From positions 6,709-23,069 of the forward strand of contig CAMPET010000438.1 in the NCBI GenBank assembly GCA_946803715.1: a DNA stretch of 16,361 nt. Direction: 5' to 3'. The notes under the pieces are model-generated. The model saw only the letters and a list, made by a program, of their open reading frames with translations, was not told the DNA's origin and did no database searches. The position numbers and the translations under genes were made by a program. The DNA is from Beroe ovata. Its lineage: Eukaryota; Ctenophora; Nuda; Beroida; Beroidae. This document shows, piece by piece, positions 7,734 to 16,361 of the stretch; the stretch's first letter is position 1; each line of letters starts with the position of its first letter.

Positions 7734-8878
7734 GGTGAAAGTTGAGATAAGTATGCGATAACTGTCTTATCTATCAGTGTAAGATACTCTTGATATTGTC
7801 ATTATTTTATTACATTCGCATAGTTGTAAATAGGTGTAGTTTGTAGATTTAACCGCATTTTATATTCCTTAATTCTGTTGAACAGAATAATTGTAATATT
7901 TGAATTTGACGCATTGTTTTATTAAGTTTGAGAGATAATGTAATGTAATTATATTTGTTTTCAGCTCCCTGCAAAATCACTGTGTCTTATTTCTTGCACA
8001 CAACGAAGACGCAGCCGTAACGAGTGTCGTGCGAAGGTATTCTCGAATGTTCCTTATCAAATTATCATACTCTGTTACGCTTCTTTGATTCCCGAATATT
8101 CCAGGGGTACAGTAGATGAGTAGAAAACGGAGTTTTGTGGCAGTTTCCCTGTTCACGTTTCATTTTCCTGTCACGTGCTCCCCGCTTGGTGGTTTCCTAG
8201 AAATATATCTAGAATCTATAAGTATCGTTCGATATTGCTCGGTTCGAAAACGTTTGTCTTACGTATGTGTCCCCTGTGTGTGTGTGTCCTCTGTGTGTGT
8301 GTGTGTACTGTGCAGTTCCAGATGTCAACTTTTTCGTTTCATTTTCCAGATTGAGATATGTGTGTCTGCACTATAGTATACGTGTCGTCTCTGAAGTACT
8401 ATCATACATTGACATGATACAACCTAATGAATTCGCCACAGCTGCGCCTCTCAATCGCAATTTCGTGAACTCTCCGTTCTTAAAACACGATCATCCACCG
8501 AATTGTATTCGTTGACCGTGACGTCGTTAATTTGTGGTTCTAAGAAACTTGATTATGTCTGGGGCACTTCTACTAACGTATTATGAAATTGAATCCGTGA
8601 AGTAGGACGAAGAAGCAGAATATTATGACAAAAACTTGAAACGAAACCCGACTTTCATGCAGGTATCCGGTCTTTCTTCACGAACCCACGTTTCTTGTTA
8701 TCATCATTTGCATTGGAGTTGTTTAGTCGGTTAATTGAACTGTGTCCCCTCTTGATTCCAGCATCATCAAGAGTAGAACTAGCTAACTTTTGTTCTCCTT
8801 ATTAGATCCATCTCCGCCGTAAAATCGATGTCTTTCTCATGAATAAAATGGTTATTTCTCCTCATTTTCATTTCTAGC
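7734..8878. other. Intergenic stretch upstream of the methyltransferase
   Basis: AT-rich sequence without a recognised gene. It contains a (TG)n microsatellite at about 8272-8312. A possible 5' non-coding exon with a GTATTC donor lies near 8037, and TTTCTAG just before the ATG at 8879 could be its acceptor. The ORF from 8116 is translated microsatellite with no family resemblance. No RNA gene was recognised. Confidence 0.5.
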
Positions 8879-10531
8879 ATGGATATTCTCGGCCCTATTC
8901 TGCAAGGCGGTCACGCCAGTTCGGCAATCCTGGCAGGTCACTATGCTGGACTATGGACAGTGCTTCACAACAGTCCTAATAAGCAGTGGGCAATTGGGGA
9001 GCTGGCTGATGCAGCGGACTGCAAGGAGAGGTAACTATACAAATCATAAGAATAAGATTGATCAGTGATTATTCAGGGGATTAAAAAAGTATTTTCGGGG
9101 TTATGACTTCTGTTATGATGAACAGATGGGTCAAGGAGTGGGTTGGAGTTCTTGCCTCGGCCAAGGTCATCACTCTTCATGATGACATGACGGTCTCCTG
9201 TCACCCAGACGTGGCTAAGAATCTCCTGTCATCGTCAGAAACCCTACATTTCTTCTCCAGCTTAGAATTTACTTTTGATAAGGTGACTATCTCTTGGTGA
9301 AGTCCGATGTCAATAAATGATTTTTTATTTGCTCGACTACAGCCATCTCGTTCGGCTTATGTCCCAGGAATCTAAGATTGGTGCATGTTTCAAGAAGGAC
9401 GGTCCTCTGGGCTGTGGATATGATGAATATCCCAACTTCCAAGGTGAAATTGATGACAGCTGACAACAGCTGATCATCATCTCTACTTGAAAGCCATTAA
9501 TTGATTTACAATATTTCATTATGTCACCCACAGATTGGATGGCCGGTTGGACTAACTGTAGGAACAAGAACCAGAATTTCCCCACCGGATACTTCAAACT
9601 GGCTGGTAATGGCATTCATGAAGCCCTGGAGAAAGGTTTGTGTGAATTATGAAGTGTTGTTTTGAATAAAGAATAACCTTTCCCAAAAAAGATGTAAGTT
9701 TCCTTCATTTCAACTTAGGGATCAGAGTGCTAGAGCCAGGCTGTGGCAAAGGAAGACATGTGTTCCATGCTGCAAAACATTACCCCAACAGCAATTTCAT
9801 CTGTTTTGATATTGATACAGAGACATTGGCCGCAAATAGGTGAGAAAGTTGTCTTATCAATGGTGCTATTGCTGGAAGAATTCTAAACTTATTGTGCTCA
9901 ACTCAACTCTACCTGTAGAATTGTTGCCAAAGAAGAGGCTTTGGATAACATTGAGTTTAAAGAGGCAGACTTCTGCAATATGCCTCAAGAATGGACCAAC
10001 AGTTTTGATTTTGTCATGATATTTGACTGTATGCATGACTTGCCCTTCCCATCTAAAGCCATGAAAGGTCTTAAGAATGTCCTCAAAGATAATGGAGTGG
10101 TGACTATGCTGGATATCGCAGCATCATCAGATATGACTAAAATGGTTTGAAACCTCATTGATCTTTGTTTTAATTCATACCATGGCTGTCTATGCGAAAT
10201 TCCCCCTTCATTCATCCCTTCCCAGGTGAAGAACCCAGGTGCAGCATGTTTGTATAATATTTCCCTGCATCATTGCATGTCGGTATCACTCTCATTTGGA
10301 GGTAAGGCTACTGAAATTTTATGTAATCAAGTGTTCCATTATCAAAGAACTAAATTAACAGTGTATTTGTTAGGTGAAGGAGTTGGGACTTGCTGGGGTG
10401 TTGAGCTTGCAAAAAAGATGCTTAAAGGAGCAGAATGGGAGGAAAATGAAATCCAGGTTATCGTTGGACCAATACCTGGACATGCAGTGTATGTATTGAC
10501 AAAGGGGGATGGTATTAAAGGAGGACAGTGA
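8879..10531 (+). CDS. Rv2258c-like class I SAM-dependent methyltransferase, complete
   Basis: 368 residues from eight exons: 8879-9030, 9126-9296, 9343-9443, 9534-9635, 9719-9839, 9919-10144, 10226-10301, 10374-10531. All junctions are GT-AG and in phase. The N-terminus (~15-100) is a winged-helix/dimerisation domain with the family pattern GELADAADCKERWVKEWVGVL. The Rossmann domain follows. Motif I is VLEPGCGKGRH at 179-189, the ribose-binding acid is Asp206 in FDID, ADFCNMP marks the next strand and FDFVMIFDCMHDLP is post-motif. The C-terminus carries GEGVGTCWG and GHAVYVLTK. It should transfer a methyl group from SAM to an unknown, probably small, acceptor in the cytosol. Length and domain order match the bacterial and invertebrate members, so it looks intact. 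The start is the first in-frame ATG after a stop, directly after a TTTCTAG. Confidence 0.92.
9297..9342 (+). other. 46-nt ultrashort intron in the methyltransferase gene
   Basis: The intron begins GTGAAGTC and ends GACTACAG. An alternative donor 14 bp upstream (GTGACT at 9283) would shift the frame and hit a stop, so 9296/9297 is the supported junction. The intron contains AATAAA at 9312-9317. At 46 nt it is far shorter than the other introns of this gene (72-95 nt). Confidence 0.85.
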
Positions 10532-10628
10532 GTTCATGTTCATTCATACTTGAAGCGCATAAATACTGCAGAGTGCTGAGGGTTTTAACAAACAATGTAT
10601 GACAAGGAATATTGTATTATTTATAACT

Positions 10629-10634
10629 TTTATT
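10629..10634 (-). promoter_or_regulatory. Minus-strand AATAAA, possible poly(A) signal
   Basis: TTTATT on the + strand reads AATAAA on the minus strand. It could end a leftward transcript coming from the CpG-rich region, but no minus-strand coding sequence is recognised there, so this may be chance. Confidence 0.2.
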
Positions 10635-10714
10635 AAGCTTCAACTCGCCCACAAATCGCTTAATGCTAATGCAAGCCACAAAGCGTCTGAAAATACATGT
10701 TTGCACTGAAACGA

Positions 10715-10776
10715 AATTCTCAACAGGGTCTATCACGATCAATCTTGTCGATCCATTAGAGACCCTGTCGAGAATT
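10715..10776. repeat. 17-bp inverted repeat forming a hairpin
   Basis: AATTCTCAACAGGGTCT (10715-10731) is the reverse complement of 10760-10776 with one mismatch. The 28-bp loop has its own GATC...GATC symmetry. It lies about 180 bp after the methyltransferase stop codon. No repeat family was recognised. Confidence 0.8.
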
Positions 10777-10889
10777 CTCAGACAGAATAAGTTCCGGCTT
10801 TCATCAGCGACGTCTGGCATCGCCCGACAAGATCAATTGACAAGCTGCCACTGTTTTACTTAGTGAACTCAGAACTAATGAGTCGTCCA

Positions 10890-11470
10890 AACCACAGAGA
10901 CGCGCAGCACGCGCAGAGTAATTGAGTCACGCTGTGCGCTGCGCGGGAACAGGTGGCCGCGAGACCGGTTTAGACTAGACCCGTCGATGCGATGCTAGGC
11001 TCGCGCCGCTGGCGAATTGGCGAAAGCCGCCAAGTGGCGCGGCGCGGCGAGCGCAAGCGTCTACGTCTGCGAAGTTGCAATTGCTTGCCATGTCCGGCAA
11101 TGTGCAGATGCAGATGCTAAAACCAGCGTGACGCGAGCCGCGATCAGTTCTAAGCTACGAGTCGACTCGAGTCTAAGAATAATTTGCGGCGCGCGCGCAA
11201 TGAAATTTTTGACAGGGGCTATTCACAACGAGTTTGCACGTTAGCTGTGGCAAGCGCAAAACCCGGTCCAATCGTCGACCGTCGCTCGTAGACAAGCAAA
11301 ATCCGTTATAAACAGGCAATCGGCAACATTTGATGTTAGACCGCTGATACCAGCGACGCGAGTCGGAAACGGCGAAGTTTTGAGATTGCGCGCCGCGCGC
11401 GTGATCACACTCAAGAGTCTGGAGTCACTGCTCAGATCATGCGCATGCAGTCCGGTAACCCGAACAGTGA
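10890..11470. promoter_or_regulatory. CpG-rich island, promoter candidate
   Basis: A sharp rise in G+C and CpG relative to both flanks, with runs such as GGCGCGGCGCGGCG and GCGCGCCGCGCGCG. It contains an NRF1-like GCGCATGC at 11441-11448. A GTGAGT donor follows at 11467, so it may cover a transcription start and first exon. Frames open across it show no family resemblance. Confidence 0.5.
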
Positions 11471-11743
11471 GTACTTATTTATGCAGAGTAATTGTACTTG
11501 TAGTTGTATTGTTGCTTGACGATTTTAGACCCAGCTGACGACGCAAGCGCAAGCTGTAAGGAATGGAAGAATATTGAGACTTGGTGTCCATTCCATTTAC
11601 AAAGGAGACTTGGTGTCCAGTTGATGGAATCTGTTTCTTATTGTCTATTATTTATGGTTGACACTGGCAAGAGTGATGGTAAGTCTTGGATGTTGGACAA
11701 CTCCTTGGATATTGATGGCACACTGGCACAGAACCTTAAATAA
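11439..11743 (+). CDS. Speculative two-exon small ORF (80 aa)
   Basis: I do not recognise this protein. An ATG at 11439 runs to a GTGAGT donor (exon 11439-11466). A TTTTAG acceptor opens a second exon, 11529-11743, in matching phase, ending in TAA. The stop overlaps an AATAAA at 11739-11744, which would make a very compact 3' end. The predicted product is hydrophilic apart from a short SYCLLFMV patch and has no visible domain. A competing donor (GGTAAGT at about 11679-11685) lies inside exon 2. It sits at the right edge of the CpG island. The signals are real but each is short, so a non-coding transcript or coincidence is equally possible. Confidence 0.22.
11576..11621. repeat. 15-bp direct repeat GAGACTTGGTGTCCA
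   Basis: GAGACTTGGTGTCCA occurs at about 11576 and again about 30 bp later, inside the second exon of the speculative small ORF. Confidence 0.75.
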
Positions 11744-13066
11744 ATAGAGAGTAGAGTGTAGATAGGAGGAGAATTGAAATGAAGCTTTGAAATCACTGTA
11801 GCTGTGCAGCATGTTGTGAAGGAATGATGAGAGGAAACGTGAGTAAACGACATACATGACTTATGTCTATAGGAAGGAATAACTCCTGTTAAAGTATAAC
11901 AATCGAAATGACTGTAACAGTTATAGATACTTTTTTGTATCTATTAAAGCGTCATTAAATTATTCTGTTGTGAACTTTCATCCACATAACCCCAGGACCT
12001 CTTGCTATCAAGATCAGCACTCTGGAGGAGAGAGGGAGAGGATGTGGAAGCTAGTGACAGTTAATGGATAGTTAGTTAAGGGACAGTTCACCAAATTGAT
12101 TCACCTGATAATAGATTCTGGGGGATAAATGGGCAAGATAATAATAGGTAACAGCACCAGAGATATCGACACTAATTGGTTTAATTGGAGAATTATTACA
12201 TCAATCAAGGATCTATTGATATTGTATACAGCTTATACATGGGTGATATATTATGTAACTGCTGGGAACAGCTCTCAATGTATCCATTTCAATTCCATAT
12301 CCCCCACGTTCAGTATTATCTGCATTAATTGGTTTAATTGGACATTAATTGCATCAATAAATGGCCTGAAGACATCAAAAACGGCATACAAATGGGTTAT
12401 ATTTTATGATTTGGCACTCAATCTATCCCATTAACTTCAATATCTCTCATCTTTAGCAATATCGACACTAATTGGTTTTATTGGGCAATTATCACATCAT
12501 TTAGTTACATCTTGACATCGGGAACCGCAAATAAATGGGTAGGATACGATTCAACAGATTTTAATGTAACCATTTTGCTTCAATATCTCTCAATTTTTGC
12601 AATATCGGCACTAATGTGTTTAATTGGACAATTATCGCATCAATGAGTGGCATGTAGACATCGAGAACGACATTTAGATGAGTGATATATGATGATTCGG
12701 CACTCAATGTATTCATTTTACTTCAATATCTCTCATATTTAGCGATATCAACACTAATAGGTTTAATTTGGCAATTATCGCATCATTTAGTTACATTTTG
12801 ACGTCGAAAATGGTATTCAATAAGGTAATATTTAAAGTAAAAGCACTCAATGTATCTTTTTTCGCTTCAATATCTCTCAATGTTAGCGATATCAGCACTT
12901 ATTGGTTTAATTAAGCAATTATTGCATCAATCAGTAGCGTGTAGACATCGGAAACGGCATTTAAACGGGTAATTCATGATGAAACAGCAGTCAATGTGTC
13001 CATTTTACTTCAATATCTCACATATTTAGTGATATCGACACTAATCGGTTTAATTTGGCAATTATC
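11645..13066. repeat. Left copy of a ~1.4-kb duplication ending at the N at 13067
   Basis: This block reappears at 13068 with a 1423-bp offset, falling to 1415 after an 8-bp deletion in the right copy near 13703. Similarity is almost complete until about 12870, then drops across the last satellite units. It holds about 480 bp of unassigned sequence (11645-12128) and then the satellite. No gene is seen in it beyond the tail of the small ORF. Confidence 0.92.
12150..13066. repeat. ~143-bp AT-rich satellite, left array
   Basis: The word CAATATCTC recurs at 12438, 12581, 12724, 12868 and 13011, giving spacings of 143, 143, 144 and 143. Each unit also carries GGTTTAATTGG-type and CAATTATCGCATCA-type segments. 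The first units near 12150-12430 are more diverged. Stop-free stretches inside are short and unrelated to proteins. Confidence 0.93.
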
Positions 13067-13067
13067 N
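13067..13067. other. Single-N assembly gap
   Basis: One N between the two ~1.4-kb satellite-bearing blocks. Confidence 0.85.
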
Positions 13068-14481
13068 CTATTATTTATGGTTGACACTGGCAAGAGTGAT
13101 GGTAAGTCTTGGATGTTGGACAACTCCTTGGATATTGATGGCACACTGGCACAGAACCTTAAATAAATAGAGAGTAGAGTGTAGATAGGAGGAGAATTGA
13201 AATGAAGCTTTGAAATCACTGTAGCTGTGCAGCATGTTGTGAAGGAATGATGAGAGGAAACGTGAGTAAACGACATACATGACTTATGTCTATAGGAAGG
13301 AATAACTCCTGTTAAAGTATAACAATCGAAATGACTGTAACAGTTATAGATACTTTTTTGTATCTATTAAAGCGTCATTAAATTATTCTGTTGTGAACTT
13401 TCATCCACATAACCCCAGGACCTCTTGCTATCAAGATCAGCACTCTGGAGGAGAGAGGGAGAGGATGTGGAAGCTAGTGACAGTTAATGGATAGTTAGTT
13501 AAGGGACAGTTCACCAAATTGATTCACCTGATAATAGATTCTGGGGGATAAATGGGCAAGATAATAATAGGTAACAGCACCAGAGATATCGACACTAATT
13601 GGTTTAATTGGAGAATTATTACATCAATCAAGGATCTATTGATATTGTATACAGCTTATACATGGGTGATATATTATGTAACTGCTGGGAACAGCTCTCA
13701 ATTTCAATTCCATATCCCCCACGTTCAGTATTATCTGCATTAATTGGTTTAATTAGACATTAATTGCATCAATAAATGGCCTGAAGACATCAAAAACGGC
13801 ATACAAATGGGTTATATTTTATGATTCGGCACTCAATGTATCCCATTAACTTCAATATCTCTCATCTTTAGCAATATCGACACTAATTGGTTTTATTGGG
13901 CAATTATCACATCATTTAGTTACATCTTGACATCGGGAACCGCAAATAAATGGGTAGGATACGATTCAACAGATTTTAATGTAACCATTTTGCTTCAATA
14001 TCTCTCAATTTTTGCAATATCGGCACTAATGTGTTTAATTGGACAATTATCGCATCAATGAGTGGCATGTAGACATCGAGAACGACATTTAGATGAGTGA
14101 TATATGATGATTCGGCACTCAATGTATTCATTTTACTTCAATATCTCTCATATTTAGCGATATCAACACTAATAGGTTTAATTTGGCAATTATCGCATCA
14201 TTTAGTTACATTTTGACGTCGAAAATGGTATTTAATAAGGTAATATTTAAAGTAAAAGCACTCAATGTATCTTTTTTCGCTTCAATATCTCTCAATTTAA
14301 GCAATATCGGCACTAATTGGTTTAATTGGACAATTATCGCATCAATCTGTGGCGTGTGAACATCGAAAACGTCATTTAAATGGGTAATTTATGATGAAAC
14401 AGCACTCAATGTGTCCATTTTGCTTCAATATCTCTCAATTTTAGCGATACCGGCAAGAATTGGCCCAATTAAGCCTTTATC
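13068..14481. repeat. Right copy of the ~1.4-kb duplication
   Basis: It starts at the bases equivalent to 11645, in the middle of what is exon 2 of the small ORF in the left copy, so no complete gene is present. Its end aligns loosely with the last bases before the N. That is consistent with two contig ends overlapping in a repeat. Confidence 0.88.
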
Positions 14482-14800
14482 TCATTGGGAATTGGGGTTA
14501 AAAGGAGTTAAATACATTTTAGTTACGTGATAAATTACGTAGAACCACTAATTGTATCCATTATTGAAGAATCCCTTTCCTTTTCGAGATAACTACTCCA
14601 ATTGGTCCAATTAAATTATTTCATTAACAGTTGGGTTTCCAAGGTGTTGAAGATACCTTGTAATTGCATGATATATGACGTAGAACCACTGATTGTATCA
14701 TTCCTCACCATAATAAGGCAATTATTCCATTTAATTATGACCGGATATAAATTTAGGATCGTAAAATGTAGTTTAGGAATGTGTTCTGTTTTCAAATGAT
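13575..14800. repeat. ~143-bp satellite, right array with degenerate edge
   Basis: CAATATCTC recurs at 13853, 13996, 14139, 14283 and 14426, the same ~143-bp period as the left array. Beyond about 14500 the units decay but keep GGTCCAATTAAATTA-like and ATATATGACGTAGAACCACTGATTG-like words (the latter similar to 14531-14552), so the array edge is near 14800. Confidence 0.88.
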
Positions 14801-14820
14801 CATTTAAGTTATGAATTTGA

Positions 14821-14836
14821 GTCGCGCGCGCGCGAC
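14821..14836. repeat. 16-bp GC-alternating palindrome
   Basis: GTCGCGCGCGCGCGAC is a perfect palindrome made mostly of a CG dinucleotide run, a Z-DNA-prone type, isolated in AT-rich sequence between the satellite and the foldback element. Confidence 0.85.
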
Positions 14837-14940
14837 CCAGCTTTCATACGTAAGCAAAGTGTTATTCAAGCAAGTGTTAGCATTTCGCTTTTTGAGGGTA
14901 AAGAATGCAAGAATTATTTCAGAAGATTTTTACTCATAAA

Positions 14941-15633
14941 TAGAGTCCTGGTGCTCTGTGTTGCTTTGCTATACCACAATCAACAGCCCAGGACCGTTAT
15001 TCAATGATAAAACAGGGTATCATGACATCTGTGCAACGTTCAGTACGGTGAGGATGATATAAGAACCTTATATTACTCCGTGGACTCTATAAGGGCCTCG
15101 GGGACCTTATCATTCGATAGAAATTTGAGTCAAGTCATGGTCTAACCTTGAGCAACGTGGGAACATATACAGACAAAAGGTTGAGGTCCTGGAACCCTAT
15201 CTTCGCATTCGAATTTACCGGGGTCGAAAATTAGAGAAAAAATGAGATTTTTTCTATTGCTAGTTTTTTGACATTTTTCCTATGCAAAGTACATTTTTGA
15301 AAACACGCACGGATTTTTTAGAAAAATTGTAGAATTTAGGAAATGTCGATCGGCTTAAATCTCAATTTTGAAAATAAGGTTCCAGGGCCCTAACCCTTTA
15401 TCTGTGCGTGTTCCCACGTTGTTCAAGGATAGACCGTGACTTGACTCAGGTTTCTATCGGGTGATAAGGTCCCTGAGGCCCTTATAGAGTCCACGGAGTA
15501 ATATAAGGTTCTTATATCATCCTTACCGTACTGAACGTTGCACAGATGTCGTGATACCCTGATTTATCATTGAATAACGATCCTGATCAGTTGATGAGGG
15601 CACTGTGGAACTCCACAGACCACCAGGACTCTA
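14941..15633. mobile_element. 693-bp foldback/MITE-like element, complete copy
   Basis: The ends are TAGAGTCCTGGTG and its exact reverse complement CACCAGGACTCTA. After 36-37 bp of unmatched subterminal sequence, long arms of roughly 215 bp (14990-15207 and 15371-15583) pair with about 90% identity by eye, around an AT-rich centre of about 160 bp. No transposase frame is present, so it is non-autonomous. If the target duplication is TA, as in Tc1/mariner-type MITEs, the outermost TA on each side would be that duplication. The AAA before and TTT after extend the symmetry slightly. Confidence 0.85.
15603..15618. repeat. 7-bp subterminal hairpin in the foldback element
   Basis: CTGTGGA-AC-TCCACAG folds within the right subterminal region only. 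The left end has a different sequence here, so the two ends of the element can be told apart. Confidence 0.7.
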
Positions 15634-15935
15634 TTTGTGTGATATTTAGAGGTCCCAGGAACGTTAAAACTGTGAAATCATTGATCTGGTCGAGTGATAT
15701 TGTTGATTTATTGCGAAAACTCTTGTTTTATCGACTCTGAGAAGCGTATAGTGCGATGATACAGCTTCTACCCATAGGATACATGTATGAAATACCTATT
15801 TCATCGATGAAATGAGAGAATCAGTCAATAAACTGAGAATTTCAACTGTTATGGAGCATGTTTTCCCGATTATATCATTGTTTCAACTTTCTGGGACAGA
15901 ATTATGGTGTTTTAGACCTCTATTAATCACTGTTA
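15634..15935. other. 302-bp spacer between two foldback elements
   Basis: No gene is recognised. It contains the perfect palindrome TTTCATCGATGAAA at 15799-15812 and an AATAAA near 15827. The open frame from 15812 runs into the next element and is not convincing. Confidence 0.5.
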
Positions 15936-16361
15936 TAGAGTCCTGGTGCTCTGTGTTGCTTTGCTATACCACTAACAACAGCCCAGGACGGTTATGCAAC
16001 GATAAAACAGGGTATCACGACATCTGTGCAACGTTCAGTACGGTAAGGATGATATAAGAACCTTATATTACTCCGTGGACTCTATAAGGGCCTCAGGGAC
16101 CTTATAACTCGGTAGAAACTTGATTCAAGTCATGGTCTAACCTTGAGCAACGTAGGAACACGTACAGACAAAGGGTTAGGGCCCTGGAACCCTATCTTCA
16201 CATTTGAATTAAACGGGGTCGAAAATTAGAGGAAAAAATGAGATTTTTCCTATTGCTAGTTTTTTGACATTTTTCCTGTGCAAAGTACATTTTTGAAAAC
16301 ACGCACGGATTTTTTTGAAAAATTGTAGAATTTAGGAAATGTCGATCGGCTTAAATCTCAA
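15936..16361. mobile_element. Second copy of the foldback element, cut by the window end
   Basis: It begins with the same TAGAGTCCTGGTGCTCTGTG and follows the first copy at a 995-996-bp offset through the left arm and centre to the window end. The orientation matches the first copy. Scattered substitutions show that it is a separate insertion or an older tandem duplicate, not an identical recent copy. Preceding bases (GTTA) differ from those of the first copy (TAAA), which supports an element boundary at TAGAG. Confidence 0.88.

Noticed and set aside
8116-8515. Two overlapping ORFs rich in V-C-V-C residues
   Set aside because: They are translations of a (TG)n microsatellite and flanks, with no splice or family support.
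9126-9282. Methyltransferase exon 2 ending at the GTGACT donor at 9283
   Set aside because: Joining that end to the next exon gives the frame that meets a stop after about ten codons. The donor at 9297 restores the family sequence.
618-10531. Polycistronic operon of transporters and methyltransferase
   Set aside because: The genes have introns, large intergenic gaps and separate promoter-like elements. Nothing supports co-transcription.
11017-11244. 75-aa ORF in the CpG island
   Set aside because: An open frame is expected in GC-rich DNA, and there is no domain, splice context or conservation evidence.
11638-11857. Minus-strand ORFs repeated identically at 13010-13280
   Set aside because: They owe their conservation to the near-identical DNA duplication and show no recognisable protein features.
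12129-14799. ORFs within the AT-rich satellite arrays
   Set aside because: Short frames in tandem repeat DNA, not continuous across units.

Overview
The window looks like nuclear DNA of an invertebrate animal. Two genes are split by short GT-AG introns (about 45 to 460 bp). Protein families are animal-type (SVOP-like MFS carrier, ABCA transporter), and intergenic DNA is AT-rich and full of satellites, microsatellites and foldback elements. An early-branching marine animal such as a sponge would fit, but that is a guess. All recognised genes are on the + strand.

Layout. 1-322: two copies of a ~172-bp tandem repeat. 492-2144: a TATA/CCAAT promoter candidate and an intronless 508-aa SVOP-like (SLC22/SV2-type) MFS transporter. 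2310-7196: fifteen exons encoding the last 629 residues of an ABCA1-like full-size ABC transporter (second transmembrane domain, second nucleotide-binding domain, VFINFA tail). Its 5' half is not between the MFS gene and these exons. Either the MFS gene lies nested in an ABCA intron whose upstream exons are left of the window, or the ABCA locus is a half-gene. 7197-8878: intergenic, with an E-box/CCAAT/TATA-like cluster and a ~93-nt hairpin. 8879-10531: a complete eight-exon class I SAM-dependent methyltransferase of the Rv2258c-like type (368 aa, winged helix plus Rossmann domain). 10532-11744: a long hairpin, a CpG-rich island and a speculative two-exon 80-aa ORF. 11645-14800: a ~143-bp satellite present as two near-identical blocks on either side of an N. 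14941-16361: one complete 693-bp foldback (MITE-like) element and a second copy cut by the window end.

Assembly quality matters here. There are four single-N gaps (2902, 5388, 7031, 13067). Three are flanked by direct duplications in which the sequence just before the N reappears just after it. All nine substitutions in the duplicated coding bases are synonymous. I read these as unmerged allelic contig ends, so the duplicated ABCA exons (2903-2968, 3060-3141, 5406-5515) and the second satellite block are probably not real extra copies.

The three genes do not form an obvious pathway. Two are membrane transporters and the third is a small-molecule-type methyltransferase of unknown substrate.
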